From assembly GCA_036023115.1 (NCBI GenBank), contig JAYKKT010000073.1:15001001-15065000 (forward strand): 64,000 nt of DNA, read 5' to 3'. The notes beneath the pieces were generated by a model, which was not told the DNA's origin, ran no database searches, and saw only the letters and a program-made list of their open reading frames with translations. Shown here in pieces: positions 48,499 to 60,650 of the stretch (positions are counted from its first letter, which is position 1; every line of letters starts with the position of its first letter). This DNA comes from Brasenia schreberi (Eukaryota > Streptophyta > Magnoliopsida > Nymphaeales > Cabombaceae). The position numbers and the translations under genes are program-made.

Positions 48499-51400
48499 AT
48501 GGCGTTTCTTGACGATTTCTTGGCGCGTAAGATCTCTCTTTCATCTCGATCGACGTCTCCTTCATCTCGCCTCCTTGACACTCTCTCCGTCGATTAACCC
48601 TAAATTTTGTGCATTATGCCCTAGAATTCTTATATCATTTAAGATCTGCGCGCATTTAGTTTCGAGCTTCTGAAATTTGTGGCCATTCTTATGCCTTTAG
48701 TTTCGTCACGCCCTAGTAAAATATGGCTACTTTAGCACCCATGCGAGAAAACATCAGAACGCTGTGCGTCTTGTTACGCGCGATTGATAATATGAACCTG
48801 GTCATCAACTTCTCTTCATGGTCACTTGACGCATTTTCTCACGTGTAGACGTTCTGCTCGTCATGATTTCTTTTTTATTATGGTACTCCTTTTCGTGCTT
48901 GGCTTTTTAGTGTTTCTTAGTCTGAAACGAAGAATATCGTATGTCGTGTGTTTTCTAATGCTAATAACATGTATTATGAATCCTTTTGTTGAAAATATCG
49001 TTCTGCAACCGTACCCTTTCCTGGACTTTGGAAGCCGCTTGATGTGTTTTCTTGAACCAAAGGCTGTTCCCGCTATTCAATTCTGAATTGAATGCTGGGT
49101 TGTGCTCTCTCTCATACACATGCTCCTAATCACCCAACGATTAATTTGTGATTCGAGAAATTACTTTAGAACGTGGTGCGTAATCAAAGGGCTCCCTTTC
49201 AGTACTTTTGACTTCCAAGAGTTAAGGAGCAAGAATTATTTGTTGACAAGTGATCTGAGATTCTGAAGAATATATTTCTGTGAATTCCATCTTTTATATG
49301 TGCAATTTTCCTATTTAGTTTCAGCTCTACTATTCTTAGTGGATGGATCATTCTTATCTGTGTTATTAGCAATTGGATACATCACAGGGTAAACTGTCAT
49401 ACATTCTCTTCATTGGTAAAATTGGGTTAACCAATGAACCTTGGATTTTCATTCGTTATACTCATACATACCATCATGTATATAGTTTATTTTGGTTTAC
49501 TCACTTCAAGTTTGATCTCTTCTTGGTGCTTCTGTTCAATCTAAAATTTAGTTCTTCATGTTTAAAAATTAAAACGGAACATATTGGTTCCAAGTTCCAA
49601 CAACAACTGGTCTTTACATAGAAACCTTTACGAGTTAAGACATAAAAAGCAAGGGTGACAGAAATCACAGAGAAAAGAAAAGAAGAGTGGTGTGCGGTAG
49701 CTGACTAGCATGTTTTGTTCATGGACTATATGATTTCATCATGAACCCATGTGTATGTATATGTATGTATTCTGTATAATTTGTGGCTAAAATCACTGTG
49801 GGAAATGCAAATTACTTGGAAAAAAATCCATATACAAAAATTATGCTATCATTGGTGACTTATTTGTCCCAACCTGGATATTTTATCATTCTTTCTATTG
49901 ATACTTACACTTGCAGTTGGATGGTTCGTCGAAGTCAAAATAAAATCTACAGTTTCTGCTTAGTCTAGTAAGATTGAATTGGAACCTCTTGCATTGTTTA
50001 GGGGTCCTTTCCCAATTAGAGTTGGCCGTTGGATAATCTTTTTCCTTTCCACCAATGCTCACAATGAGTGAACGGTATGTTATAGAGATACAGGAAGGAA
50101 GTTTCTTTAAGGCTTCCTAAACAGCGTGATCCTTGAGGGTTAAGTAAATGACTGATTGATTAAGCCACCACGCATGCATGATATGACTTTAGTTTTCCGC
50201 ATTTATTGGTGTGTACACGCTTGGATTTGTGCAAAATGTCATTTCATTTGCCTTTTTGCAGGTGTAGACACTTTACCGTATGAACTCTACTGTAAATACA
50301 CTTTGATGCAAAATCTAGATAAAACTTTGCAAGGTATGTTTTCGTTGACCTTTTGGTTCATTTATTTTAACTTCCTCTATTATCAACATTTGCTTGTCCC
50401 ACGTACGGGAATATAGTAATTTTGATGAGTGGCATCATATATTGCATTTCAGACTTGGCATGACCATTATTTCTTTATGACAGCCCTTCAAAGGAAAAAT
50501 GAACATCGATGTGAAAGAGAAATAGAGGAAATCCGTCGGGGCGTTGAGTCAGGAAACATAACACCTGATACTTCTCATATCAGATTCTCAAACGAGGCCC
50601 TTGACGAGCAGAAGCGCTGCTTGACCATTGCAGATGAAAAAGTTTCTTTGGCCCAGAAAACCTACAACATGGTATCTCTGAATGTTGTGATGCAAAGTTG
50701 TTATTTGCAAGTTCAATGGTGTAACCTCTTGCTACTTAGTTGTTGTACACAAGCTGGTTGTTACTTCTCGCCGATGTTGCACATGCATTGACGTACTACT
50801 TGTTTTGACAACTAGCAACTTGTATTTGTAATCCTTTATTTGTTGTTTCATGTAAACCTCTTGTATATTATATTAAGTGCATTGCATAGGGGTGTAAATG
50901 GTTCTCTACTGATGATGAACTGATCTTGGTGTCCCATTTTTCATATTATTTTTGTGGAGATGTCACTATGATAAGTTATATTTCCATCCTCTCACTGAAT
51001 GTTATATTTTCCACAAATATGGGTAGTGAATCTGTTTATTTTTCGATTTTTGATGTCCCTTTTTGTTTCCCTTGTCGAGTGATTGAGTCTAATGTTAAAT
51101 GTCAAGCATGGAATTGTGGGCATGGTGAGACTTGCTCTCTGTATCATGATTCATATCTGCATAGAGTTCTCTCGTTGGAGATCTTCTGGATTTTTCTTGG
51201 CAAGAGAGAGGGTGGGGGTGTTGGAGGGACCATCTTTATTTTAATAGTTGAAGCACTCACTGAACTTTTCAGTTACATGGTTCTAACCAAGGTGGAACTT
51301 GGAGGTTAGCTTATACATCCTACACGAATCTGACCAGCTGAATCAAGGAATTTATCAGATTCCTGAAACACACATTGAGCCACAATGCTGTGTAACATCT

Positions 51401-54400
51401 CGGTGGTATCCATCAACTGCCATGGAACTAGCTGTAAACAGAATTTCTTGAAGGGCATTATCTCTTGGGACTAAAGTCAAGCTTGAGAAAGAAAAAAAGC
51501 GAGTAACCATAGTGTACATGACAATATCATTACTTGGAAATTGAATAGGGAACACACAATAAATCTTAATATGAAGGGAAAAACATAAATAGGATCAATA
51601 TCGATTACTTTTGTCTGTAAGGTTGGTTACCTTCAATAAGTGTGAGAACCGTGTGAAAATAATAGCTAACGTACGCATGGTCTTGAAGTTCTTGCATCTA
51701 ATGTCATTGAACATGGCTCTACTAAATGTTACATGGCGCCCTACAGACTCCTTGCCTGTGATTGGGGAGGGAAGGCCTAAGTGCTTGTTTTGTAGACAAT
51801 TGATCCATTATTCATGTGCTGGTACCCTTCTTTTGGTATCTTTCTGTTGTATATATGCGCCTTTGTTGGTCACAGTACTCCGTGGCAACCTCTTATGTAT
51901 TTTAGCTATATGCTGATTTCAACCTTCGTAGTTTCGATATGGTAGATGAAGGTAGAAAACTATAGGCTAAGTTTGTTTAAGTGAATTTAAAGTTTTAAAC
52001 CTAATATGTCCTGTCTTTAAAATTCAAACTTCTGGAAACCTGTTACAGTTGTTTCTATTCTATTGCATAAATACCAGGAGTGAAGTACTAATTGGACTAA
52101 TTGATGTTTCAGGTTGATTCCCATATTCAAGAACTAGATAAATATTTACGGAAGTTCGATGAAGATCTTCGTAGAGGTGATACTTCATCACTAACTTCCA
52201 CTTTATGCTCCAACACCTTCAGTTTGATTCCCTGTTTCTTTCCTGATCTTCGATGTCATTTCAGCATGCATTTGATTCTAAGAAGGCATTGGTTTGTGAG
52301 CAGATAGAGAGCTTACTGGTGCACCTGGATCAGAACAGAATCCCAGTAGCGGTAACAGCTCTGGAAAGGGTAGTAAAGCTAATAGGGGACGTAAGAAGTA
52401 TGCATTCTAGATATTTTTTTTTGAAGTTTCTAACATAACAAGTATTTGTGTTGATGCTGTTCTGTTAGTTGTTTAAGTTGTTCTGCAACCCAATGGTGGG
52501 TTTTGCGGCTCACCAAAATTTTAGAAAAGCAATAAAAAATATAGCCCATCAATAGTGTGGAAAGAAACTATAAAGAATGATTTAGTTTATATTGAGTTAA
52601 CTGCTAGCGCATGACACATGATAGGGCTCTGTGGAAACAAAGAATCCATGTAGCCGACCCCATCTAGTATGGGAAAAGGCTTAGTTGTTGTAATAAAAAG
52701 TATAGCCCATGGCTAAATCCGTGAGCAGTAGTTATACACAACCTGCTCCACCCTAAAGGATTTTCTAGATCTGCCATCGTTGAGCAGTAGTTATACACAT
52801 GGCTGTTAGGCTTCCGACAGCCAGCGTAAAACTTTGTCGGATTTCTACAACATGGATTACAAAAATTATGAGCATTGCTTTGGGGCGTCCCCGCCTAGCG
52901 ACGTGCTGCAGAGCTCGAATGCAGTAAGAAGTAAGCAAGGGCCACTACATTTTCGCCCGAATGTAGTGAATCAATTGTAGAGAGGGTTCCCACATCATGG
53001 ACGGGTGTGGGTAAAGAAGTTAGTCCCGCTACGTTGCCGCCCGAATGTAGTGAAAAATTTTCAGAGAGGGTCTTCGCATTTTGATTATGGACGGATGCGG
53101 GGGGTAAGGAAGCTAGTCCTAGAAAATAAGATTCGTATTGGTTCTTGGAATATCGGAACATTATCGGGTAAGCTAATGGAGGTGGTAGATACTATGATTC
53201 GGAGAAAGATTCATATTCTATGTTTACAAGAGACAAAATGGGTTGGAGAAAAAGCAAAGGAGATAGAGGATACAGGTTTTAAATTATGGTACTCAGGTAA
53301 AGAAAAGCCCGAAACGGAGTTGGTATTATCATAAATAAAGATTTAAAGGAGAGTGTAGTAGACATACAACGATATGGTGACCGAATCATGACATTGAAAT
53401 TAGTGTTAGGAGTAGAGGTTTTGAATATAGTTTGTGCTTACGCACCCCAAGTAGGACTAGAAGATAGTATAAAGACAGTTTTTTGGGAAGAGTTAGATAA
53501 GGTGTTTCAAAAGATTCCACAAAGGGAGATGATTTGTTTAGGAGGAGATTTAAATGGACATGTCGGTAAAGAGGCATTAGGATATCAAGGGATTCATGGA
53601 AACTTTGGTTATGGGGATATAAACGAGGAAGGTAGGGAGATTTTAAATTTTGCTATGTCATTTGATCTCTTTATAGTCAATACAATCTTCAAAAAACGAG
53701 ATGAACATTTAATTACTTATAAGAGTGGCTTATCACAAACACAAATTGATTACTTTATTTGTAGAAAAAAAGATAGAGCGTGTTGTAAAGATTGTAAGGT
53801 AATTCCAGGAGAAAGCTTAACCACCCAACATCGACTTTTAGTTATGGATTTACAAATAAAAAAATGGACAAAGAAGAAAAGAGTGCATCGAGCTATTCGG
53901 ACTAAATGGTGGAACCTCAAAAGTGAGAAAGAAGATATATTTAAACAAAAAGTCCTTCAAGGAGATGTTTGGAATTATGTTGGCACACCCTCTGATATGT
54001 GGAACAATATGGCTATACATATTAGGAAAGTGGCGAAGATGTGTTAGGGGTATCTAAGGGAGGTGTACCGGCACAAAAAGAAGCTTGGTGGTGGAGTGAA
54101 GTAGTACAAAACAAAATCAAGGCAAAGAGGGCATGTTACAAATTACATTATGCTAAGAAAACTAGTGAAACTTTAGAAGCTTATAAGAAAGCAAAGAAGG
54201 AAGCAAAAAAGGCCGTTAGTGAAGCAAAAGCTAAGATTTGGGAGGACTTATATAAAAAACTCAACTCAAAAGAGGGTGAAAAAGATATTTTTAGGATAGC
54301 TAGGGCTAGAGATAAGAAAACTAAAGATCTTAATTATGTTAGATGCATAAAAGACGAGGATGAAAAAATTCTAGTGGCAAATGATGATATAAGAAATAGA

Positions 54401-57400
54401 TGGAAAAACTATTTTTATAATCTTTTTAATGAAAATAAGATGTTAGTATTAGTTTAGGAGATTTAGCGAAGTCAGAAAAGTATATAAACCACAATTTCTA
54501 CCGACGTATTCAAAAGAATGAAGTCAAAGAGGCTCTTAAACATATGAAGAGTGGTAAATCGGTAGGACCAGATAATATTCCTATAGCAGTTTGGAAAATA
54601 CTAGGAGAAATAGGAATCACTTGGCTCACAAGACTATTTAATGAAATATGGAAAAACCAAAAGATGCCCGAGGAATGGAGAGCAAGTACACTTATACCCG
54701 TATATAAGAACAAGGGAGACATTCAAAATTGTGCGAATTATCGAGGTATCAAGTTAATGAGTCATACTATGAAATTATGGGAAAGAATTATTGAACGTAG
54801 GTTAAGACAAGTATCAAGTACAACGGAGAACCAATTTGGATTTATGCCAGGTAGATCTACTATTGAAGCGATTCACCTTTTGAGACGTCTTATGGAACAT
54901 TTTAGAGCAAAAAAGAAAGACCTTCACATGATATTTATTGATCTAGAAAAAGCTTATGATAGGGTACCGAGGGAGGTTCTTTGGAGAACTTTGGAAAAAA
55001 GAGGTATCCCATTGACATATATTAACCTTATAAGAGACATGTATGATGGTGCAAAAACATGTGTGAGGACTCATGAAGGAACGACAGACTTCTTTGAAGT
55101 TAATATTGGGTTACATCAAGGATCAACTTTAAGTCCATACTTATTTATAATGGTGATGGATGAGTTAACAAAACATATTCAAGATGAAGTACCTTGGTGT
55201 ATGTTATTTGCAGATGACATTGTATTAGTGGAGGAGTCTAAGGAAAAAGTTAATAGAAAATTGGAACTATGGTGAGAAACATTAGAAAACAAAGGCCTCC
55301 GACTTAGTAGAACAAAGACAGAATATATGGAATGTAAGTTTGATCATTTGGCTATTTCAGAGGACATAGAAATTAAAATTGGCACACATTGCATTCCCCA
55401 AAAGGAAAGTTTTAAATACTTAGGGTCAACTTTTCAAAGTGATGGAAGAATTGATGGAGATGTTACACATAGAATTAATGCTGGTTGGTTAAAATGGAGA
55501 GGAGCATCAGGTATTCTTTGTGATAAGAAGATACCATTAAAATTAAAAGGTAAATATTATAGAGCAGCAGTTAGGCCTGCCATGTTTTATGGTTCTGAGT
55601 GTTGGGCAGTTAATCATCAACATGTACAAAAGATGTCTGTGACAGAAATGAAGATGTTGAGATGGATGAGTGGTCATACAAGAAAAGACCGTATACATAA
55701 TGAGGTTATTAGAAACAAATTAGGAGTGGCACCAATAGAGGATAAAATGAGAGAACATCGTTTAAGATGGTTTGGACATATAGAAAAAAGATCAAAAGAA
55801 GAACCTGTAAGAAGGTTAGAAAACCTAAATTTGGAAAGTATTAAAAGAGGTAGAGGACGACCACAAAAGTGTTGGAAAGAAACAATAAAGAATGATCTAG
55901 CTTATTGGGAGTTAACTGCTAACATGGCACACGATAGGGATCTGTGGAAACAAAGAATCCATGTAGCCGACCCCGTCTAGTATGGGAAAAGGCTTAGTTG
56001 TTGTTGTTGTTGTTGCCATCGTTGCAACCTATCAATATGGCCTGCTTTTTTGTTTAAGTTTTTTTGAATTAAATGCTGGTATTGCCCAATTAGTGTGGGG
56101 AAAGGGCTTGGGTTTTGTTGTAGCTGTAACAGCCCGACATGAACTTTATATTTTCTTCTACTGTTACTCCCTGGAACTTTTGAGTTTTGTGCTTAGGCAC
56201 TAAAATATGTGTTGATGTAAGTTGGTGTATGTGTTGCATAAAATATAAATTATATTGTTACGACAAGCTAGGTTCTGAGAAATTGTCTACTAAGCTATTG
56301 TGTTCAAAATGCAAGTTTAACGCTTCTAAGGAAACAATTGCTTCTGCCAAGCAGGAGTGGAAGTGTTTTCTCATTTCCAATCTTAGCAGTAAGTCATGCA
56401 ACTATGGTGGTATTGGAGATAAACCTGAACAGCCTAACAACACTAATCTGTATCACAAGGCGTCTTGTGTTATCTCATTCAGATCAATTAATAAACATCA
56501 AGTCCACAGTAATAGCAGGGGCTTTATCAAGTGTATGGCAAATAGTGAGATTCACAAACTTATGGTTGGTGAATCAAGAGGAAGTAAATTTCCTGAAGAT
56601 GATGGTGGAATTGTGAAGACAAGACAAGCTAGGATGGCAATATCTGGCGTGAAAAATGATGATGGCCGTTTTTTGTGGCTTTGGGTGGGTTTGACACCTT
56701 ATTTCTCAGAACCAGTGCTTTTCTCCCTATTGCTTCTCATTTTATCCCCTATTGTTCATGTCATTCAATTGTATTCAGTCTATTTCAAAACCCGTTCGTA
56801 TTAATTTCCTTCAATTGATTTTCATTGTTGATTTGAAGCGGAGGATGAAAGTCCTCTTGTTCATATCATTTTCCTAGCCCTGTGAAGTGATCATACAAAT
56901 GCTGGTTATAATGTGCTTGACATCTTTTATTTATTAGTCCAAAATGTTTGGTCATGGTCAAACGTTTATTCAGTATACTTCAAAGAGGAAAACTGATTAG
57001 GTACAACGTAAAACAATGACATAGGAGAGTTAACCCAATGATATAGATCTTGTAATGAACCAGAAAGCTTGTCTCTAGGGTTAGTTTGGGATCTGATATC
57101 ATGTTTATGTATGCTTAGATGGTCTTGTGCCACTGTAAACTTTCATTTGATGGAAGTAGATTCTTTGTTCGTTGTATGGTAGTGCACCTTTTCTAGTTCA
57201 TAAATTCGACTCTTGTATATATCATATAATAGCTGTGGTTTAGGAAGTAAACTTACATGTTTTGAGATCTTCATTTTGATATTTTATGCCTTACATTGAT
57301 GTTCTGATGGTTACTATGTTATTGTTGATACTGTAGCATAACTTACATGTTTTGCAATATTTGTTTTGCTATTTCTGGTTTGATGTTTCAATATAGTTAT

Positions 57401-58385
57401 TTGTTACTTTTAACACCTTGGCATACAACAATGCTTACCAAAATCTCATTATTCTCAAGTATCATAGGTTTTCTTTTTACGTTGATCATGGGATACAAAT
57501 TGTTATTGTTGATTGTTGCATGGGATACAAATTGTTATTGTTGATTGTTGCATGGGATACAAATTGTTGATCATGATTTCAGTTTCTTAGAAAACTTTCC
57601 TTCTTACAACCCTATCCCTGTTTCCCGTTGAGGCCCTCACAGCTTTCTTCTTGTTGCAGTTGAGTTCTCTTGATTTATATCAACCACTTCTCTTCCATTA
57701 ATTAAAATATCATGTGGTTACAAAAGTTGATAAAAAGGTGGACTTTGTACCACGAGTTGAACTTTCTACTTAAGTGAAAAATTCTCTTCTGCGTTATGGT
57801 TGATGGCATTTGGGAGGAATGAATTTTTCGGATAAAAAGGTCCATAGTGAATGATCATTAAATATTTATTTGATTTTAAAGCTTGTGACCGGTGAACTAT
57901 CACAGTTATGCATAAGGAGTGTCTGGGTGAATCTGCTGCCTGCTGGGTTTTGGGTGATTTTGGTATTACTTATTGACCGAGTTTGAGCATGTTACCTTCT
58001 CTATGATGATTTCTTAATCTTTAATTGATATGTGCTAGCTTATGTTCTGCTTTGTAGTGATTAAGGATTCCTGCAGGTCGCGTCTAAGTGCAGAGGTACC
58101 TAGCATGGACCTGGAGGTGCCAGTTGATCCAAATGAACCCACATATTGTGTATGCAACCAAGTATCATATGGAGAGATGGTTGCCTGTGATAATCCAGAT
58201 GTAAGCACTCTCTTTTGCGTTCTCCTAATGTCCTCAATATAAGAAGTGTCCATAACTTTGTTTTCCTTTGACAGTGCAAGATAGAGTGGTTCCACTTTGG
58301 CTGTGTTGGTCTTAGCGAACAGCCCAAGGGAAAATGGTATTGTACAGTCTGTGCAGTGGGTCAGAAGCGTCGCAAAGGAAGATGA
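48499..58385 (+). CDS. ING1: ING1-type PHD-finger chromatin protein, 7 exons, 226 aa
   Basis: Exons: 48499-48526, 50262-50333, 50484-50671, 52113-52176, 52304-52397, 58077-58200, 58275-58385; all introns are GT..AG and phases join. ING proteins bring histone acetyltransferase or deacetylase complexes to nucleosomes marked H3K4me3. The N-terminal ING helical domain (about 1-117) contains [27 protein letters not shown] and [20 protein letters not shown] Gly/Ser/Lys-rich linker with a nuclear signal ([13 protein letters not shown]) follows. The PHD finger has zinc ligands C173, C175, C186, C191, H197, C200, C213 and C216, with cage aromatics Y172 and W195. The basic tail QKRRKGR is a phosphoinositide/nuclear motif. 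Length is close to Arabidopsis ING1 (234 aa). The N-terminus ([20 protein letters not shown]) differs from Arabidopsis but keeps the frame. Intron 5 (5.7 kb) carries two RTE insertions that leave all exons intact. Confidence 0.92.
52531..52549 (+). repeat. left target-site duplication of truncated RTE copy
   Basis: This 19-bp sequence (AATAAAAAATATAGCCCAT) is repeated at 52692-52710 with one mismatch. Confidence 0.75.
52550..52691 (+). mobile_element. 5'-truncated RTE LINE copy in ING1 intron 5
   Basis: It corresponds to the last ~140 bp of the full element (55862-56000): 'aaagaaac.ataaagaatgat', 'gagttaactgcta', 'acatgatagggctctg', 'ctagtatgggaaaaggcttagttgttg'. It is flanked by 19-bp near-identical duplications, the signature of LINE insertion with heavy 5' truncation. 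Confidence 0.85.
52692..52710 (+). repeat. right target-site duplication of truncated RTE copy
   Basis: Partner of 52531-52549, one mismatch. Confidence 0.75.
52772..52782 (+). repeat. left target-site duplication of the long RTE element
   Basis: TGCCATCGTTG is repeated exactly at 56014-56024, directly after the element's 3' GTT tail. Confidence 0.7.
53094..54047 (+). pseudogene. RTE endonuclease domain, frame-shifted
   Basis: Apurinic-type endonuclease motifs in order: [24 protein letters not shown], (frame change near 53330), [39 protein letters not shown]. The frame ends at a stop near 54045, and coding resumes in another frame ([21 protein letters not shown] onward). Confidence 0.85.
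54048..55980 (+). pseudogene. RTE reverse transcriptase and C-terminal domain, broken
   Basis: After a Lys/Ala-rich linker (54041-54457, then a frame shift) the RT motifs follow: [73 protein letters not shown] and the catalytic FADDIV (near 55207). A TGA stop at 55273-55275 splits the domain from its C-terminal part ([50 protein letters not shown]), which ends ADPV at 55978. Confidence 0.88.
56014..56024 (+). repeat. right target-site duplication of the long RTE element
   Basis: Exact partner of 52772-52782. Confidence 0.7.
56025..58076 (+). other. remaining part of ING1 intron 5
   Basis: Host intron sequence continues here. A related 'ggggaaagggcttgggttttgttg' word near 56097 may be the end of another small RTE-related insertion. 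A 32-bp tandem repeat lies at 57487-57577. Open frames (for example 56187-56804) have no recognisable domain. Confidence 0.55.
57487..57577 (+). repeat. tandem repeat, 32-bp period, almost three copies
   Basis: Units begin CATGGGATACAAATTG at 57487, 57519 and 57551. Confidence 0.9.
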
Positions 58386-60235
58386 TTGGTGAGTGAGTTT
58401 CTATGGTGCATTTGTTGAGGTTGGTTGAGTTTTCAGTGCCTCCGTTTTGCCTCAGTTCGGTAAGTGCAAATCTAAGGAAATTTTCATGTTCTGCTGTTCC
58501 AGCTGAGCGGTGTTTAGACATAATTAGAGAGGTAATTGGTTTTCTAAGGGAATAAATAAGGTGCAGATCGACGAACTGTGATATGGTGACTGAACAAACA
58601 GGAGATGCAGCAACCCTCAGATGCATTGGCATGAGCTTGTTGGCCAACTAGCTTGTTTCTTTGTTAATTATTAGAGATCCGGTTTATGTGGGTGTTCAAT
58701 AATCGTAGAAGATTGACAGCCAGAAAGAGGCCTTGCACATCCTTCCAACTATAGTTTATCCTTTAATGCATGTACAGATGTATCACGGTATAGGTCTTGT
58801 TTGCAGAGCATGAGTCCACGAGCATCGTGAGGTCTGTCTGGTTCATGCAGCTTATTCGTGCTGACCTGGGCCTGCACAAAGGTTTACTCAGTTTGTTCCT
58901 TTTTCATAGTTTGTCTTGTGATCTGGCTTAGCCTTTGGCAACTGTTATGCTAACCGACTCTTTTGGGGTTGTCATGTGACTAGTGGATAGCTGATGTATT
59001 TGTGTATTCTATGATCACCTTGCTCTTTTGGTATTTTCAGCATCTATATTCTCTTCATGTCGAGGAAATGTGTATGCAATTTGACATGTATTTGCACTGT
59101 CGTATAGTATGTGATACAGTGCTGAAAATGCAAAAATTAAGTGGCAAATTAGATAATATTCCGAATAGAGAAGAATCACTTGCTCTAGACCATGAGTCAT
59201 GAGGAGGCTCAACATCTGAGTGAATATCCCGTAACTTTATGTATCAGGTACATGGATGGGTTCAGAAAGTAGACGATCTAAAAATCTTAAATTGGGCTCG
59301 TGAAGTGGGACAGAAGACTTGTATGGTAAATAATCTTTTTCTTTCCCATAGAAAAGAGGATAATGAAGGTGGATCCCAACTCCACTAGACCTGTCGAGAA
59401 AAATGGACGTAAACTCATTCTAGTTTCATGGCAATGGCGTGCCCACTTTAGGGAAGTATTTGAAAAACTTTTTTTCAAGCGATCACAAGGATGAAGTACT
59501 TCACTTTTTTCTTTCTTTAGTCAGTTAGTGTTCACTAACCTGTCGAACCTTTCGTAAAGAAATAGATTAAGCAACATCGAGGTTTTTCCTACCATTGATC
59601 ATATTCATATGTATAAGTAGTTCCTCGTTGAAAGGAAATATCAATACGTAACATAAGCAATACTATGTTAGTTCTTGCATCTCGTCTCTGATATTGTTTG
59701 TTGGTGAAGCCCTTTCCACAACCATCAAATTATTCGCCTCACGCTTGATGGGGATTAAGAATTTAGAACTGCTTACGAATGATTGTTGAGGGACCAGAGC
59801 ATATGGGTGCAGTCGAGCCAAAATCAAACACGAGAGTATATGCAAGATAGCCTTGGCTCATTTAAGAAATGCTCAGCCTGAAGTTGAGCTTGATCTCGAT
59901 TGGGATACGATCTCTAGGCTTGAGGCTGGAGTTTTATTTCAGCAAATTAAGCTTGGCTCGTAAGGGACGATGCTTTTTCAAGCTTGAGGGAGCTCATGAA
60001 TGAGCTCGATTAAGCTTAGGTTAAAATCAAGCTTCGCCACTCTCAGATTTCATAGAGCTCAACCAAGCTTATGAATGAGCTTGAAGTTGAGATCAAATTT
60101 GAGCCTGACCAATTAAAGCAGACTTGCTTTTTTTTGTTAAGTTTCTATTTTTTGGGAAACATATCATTCATTTTTATAAAATCTTCTCGAGTCTTCGAGT
60201 ATCTGATCCATAACTCCATTTTTATTATTTTCCAA
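58386..60235. other. ING1 3' flank and intergenic region
   Basis: No second gene can be supported. At 59860-60110 there is a repeat-like stretch rich in 'gagctcgatta', 'aagcttga' and 'gagctcaa' words, like that at 14990-15200. Confidence 0.45.
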
Positions 60236-60340
60236 CTTGTTTTTCTTCTAAGTGGGAGGCTGAAGCCAGATACGTTCTGGGTGTCGAACTCATGACTTCA
60301 AGTTGTGACTCTACGAGCTCCAACCTTCTTATTTTAAGCA
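60236..60340 (-). mobile_element. tRNA-derived SINE, copy C
   Basis: The complement has an A-box-like 'ggagctcgtagagtc', a B-box GAGTTCGACACCC, then GTATCTGGCTTCAGCCTCCCACTTAG and an A-rich tail. It lies about 310 bp upstream of the psaE start codon. Confidence 0.55.
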
Positions 60341-60545
60341 TTTAAGGTTATTGCCTTTGAGGAATTTGAATTTAATAGCATTTAATCGCTCGCTAGATTA
60401 AACGTTATCTGGACTGATTGGATATGGTGATGACGTGCCGCGAACCCATTTGCCCAAACTTCTTCTCCTGTACTTTGAAGATAATTGTTGCATGGACATA
60501 AGGAAAGAGAGAGAGAAAAGAAATAAGAAAAATAAACAAAATATC

Positions 60546-60553
60546 AGCCAATA
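60546..60553 (+). promoter_or_regulatory. CCAAT box upstream of psaE
   Basis: GCCAATAG lies about 100 bp before the ATG. No good TATA box is visible, in line with the known frequency of TATA-less promoters among nuclear photosynthesis genes. A TGACGTG motif lies near 60432. Confidence 0.35.
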
Positions 60554-60650
60554 GGCGCACTCATCCACCTCCCCCATGTTCTTTTCTTCGAGGCTTGGTA
60601 GCGTGGGCGTGTGAGCTCACTTTCACAAAGAAAGGCTCTTAGTGTCTTCC

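Larger units (their letters stand above)
52783..56013 (+). mobile_element. near-full-length RTE-clade LINE inside ING1 intron 5
   Basis: It is about 3.2 kb and bordered by an 11-bp exact target duplication. It has a 5' UTR with an internal repeat (two GCCCGAATGTAGTGAA units, at about 52957 and 53039), a single EN-RT reading frame now broken in four places, and a 3' end of GGGAAAAGGCTTAGTTG plus (TTG)n. A short length, no separate first ORF, apurinic-type endonuclease followed by RT, and a simple-repeat tail are features of the RTE clade. It lies in the same orientation as the host gene. It is inactive as it stands. Confidence 0.85.

Noticed and set aside
52253..52438. Frame [20 protein letters not shown]... 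as an ING1 exon
   Set aside because: It does not match ING proteins. The alternative frame from 52304 gives the Ser/Gly/Lys linker ending RGRKK and joins both neighbours in phase.
56187..56804. 205-codon frame in ING1 intron 5
   Set aside because: No domain or family resemblance, and it lies within the intron. Noted as the longest unexplained frame there.
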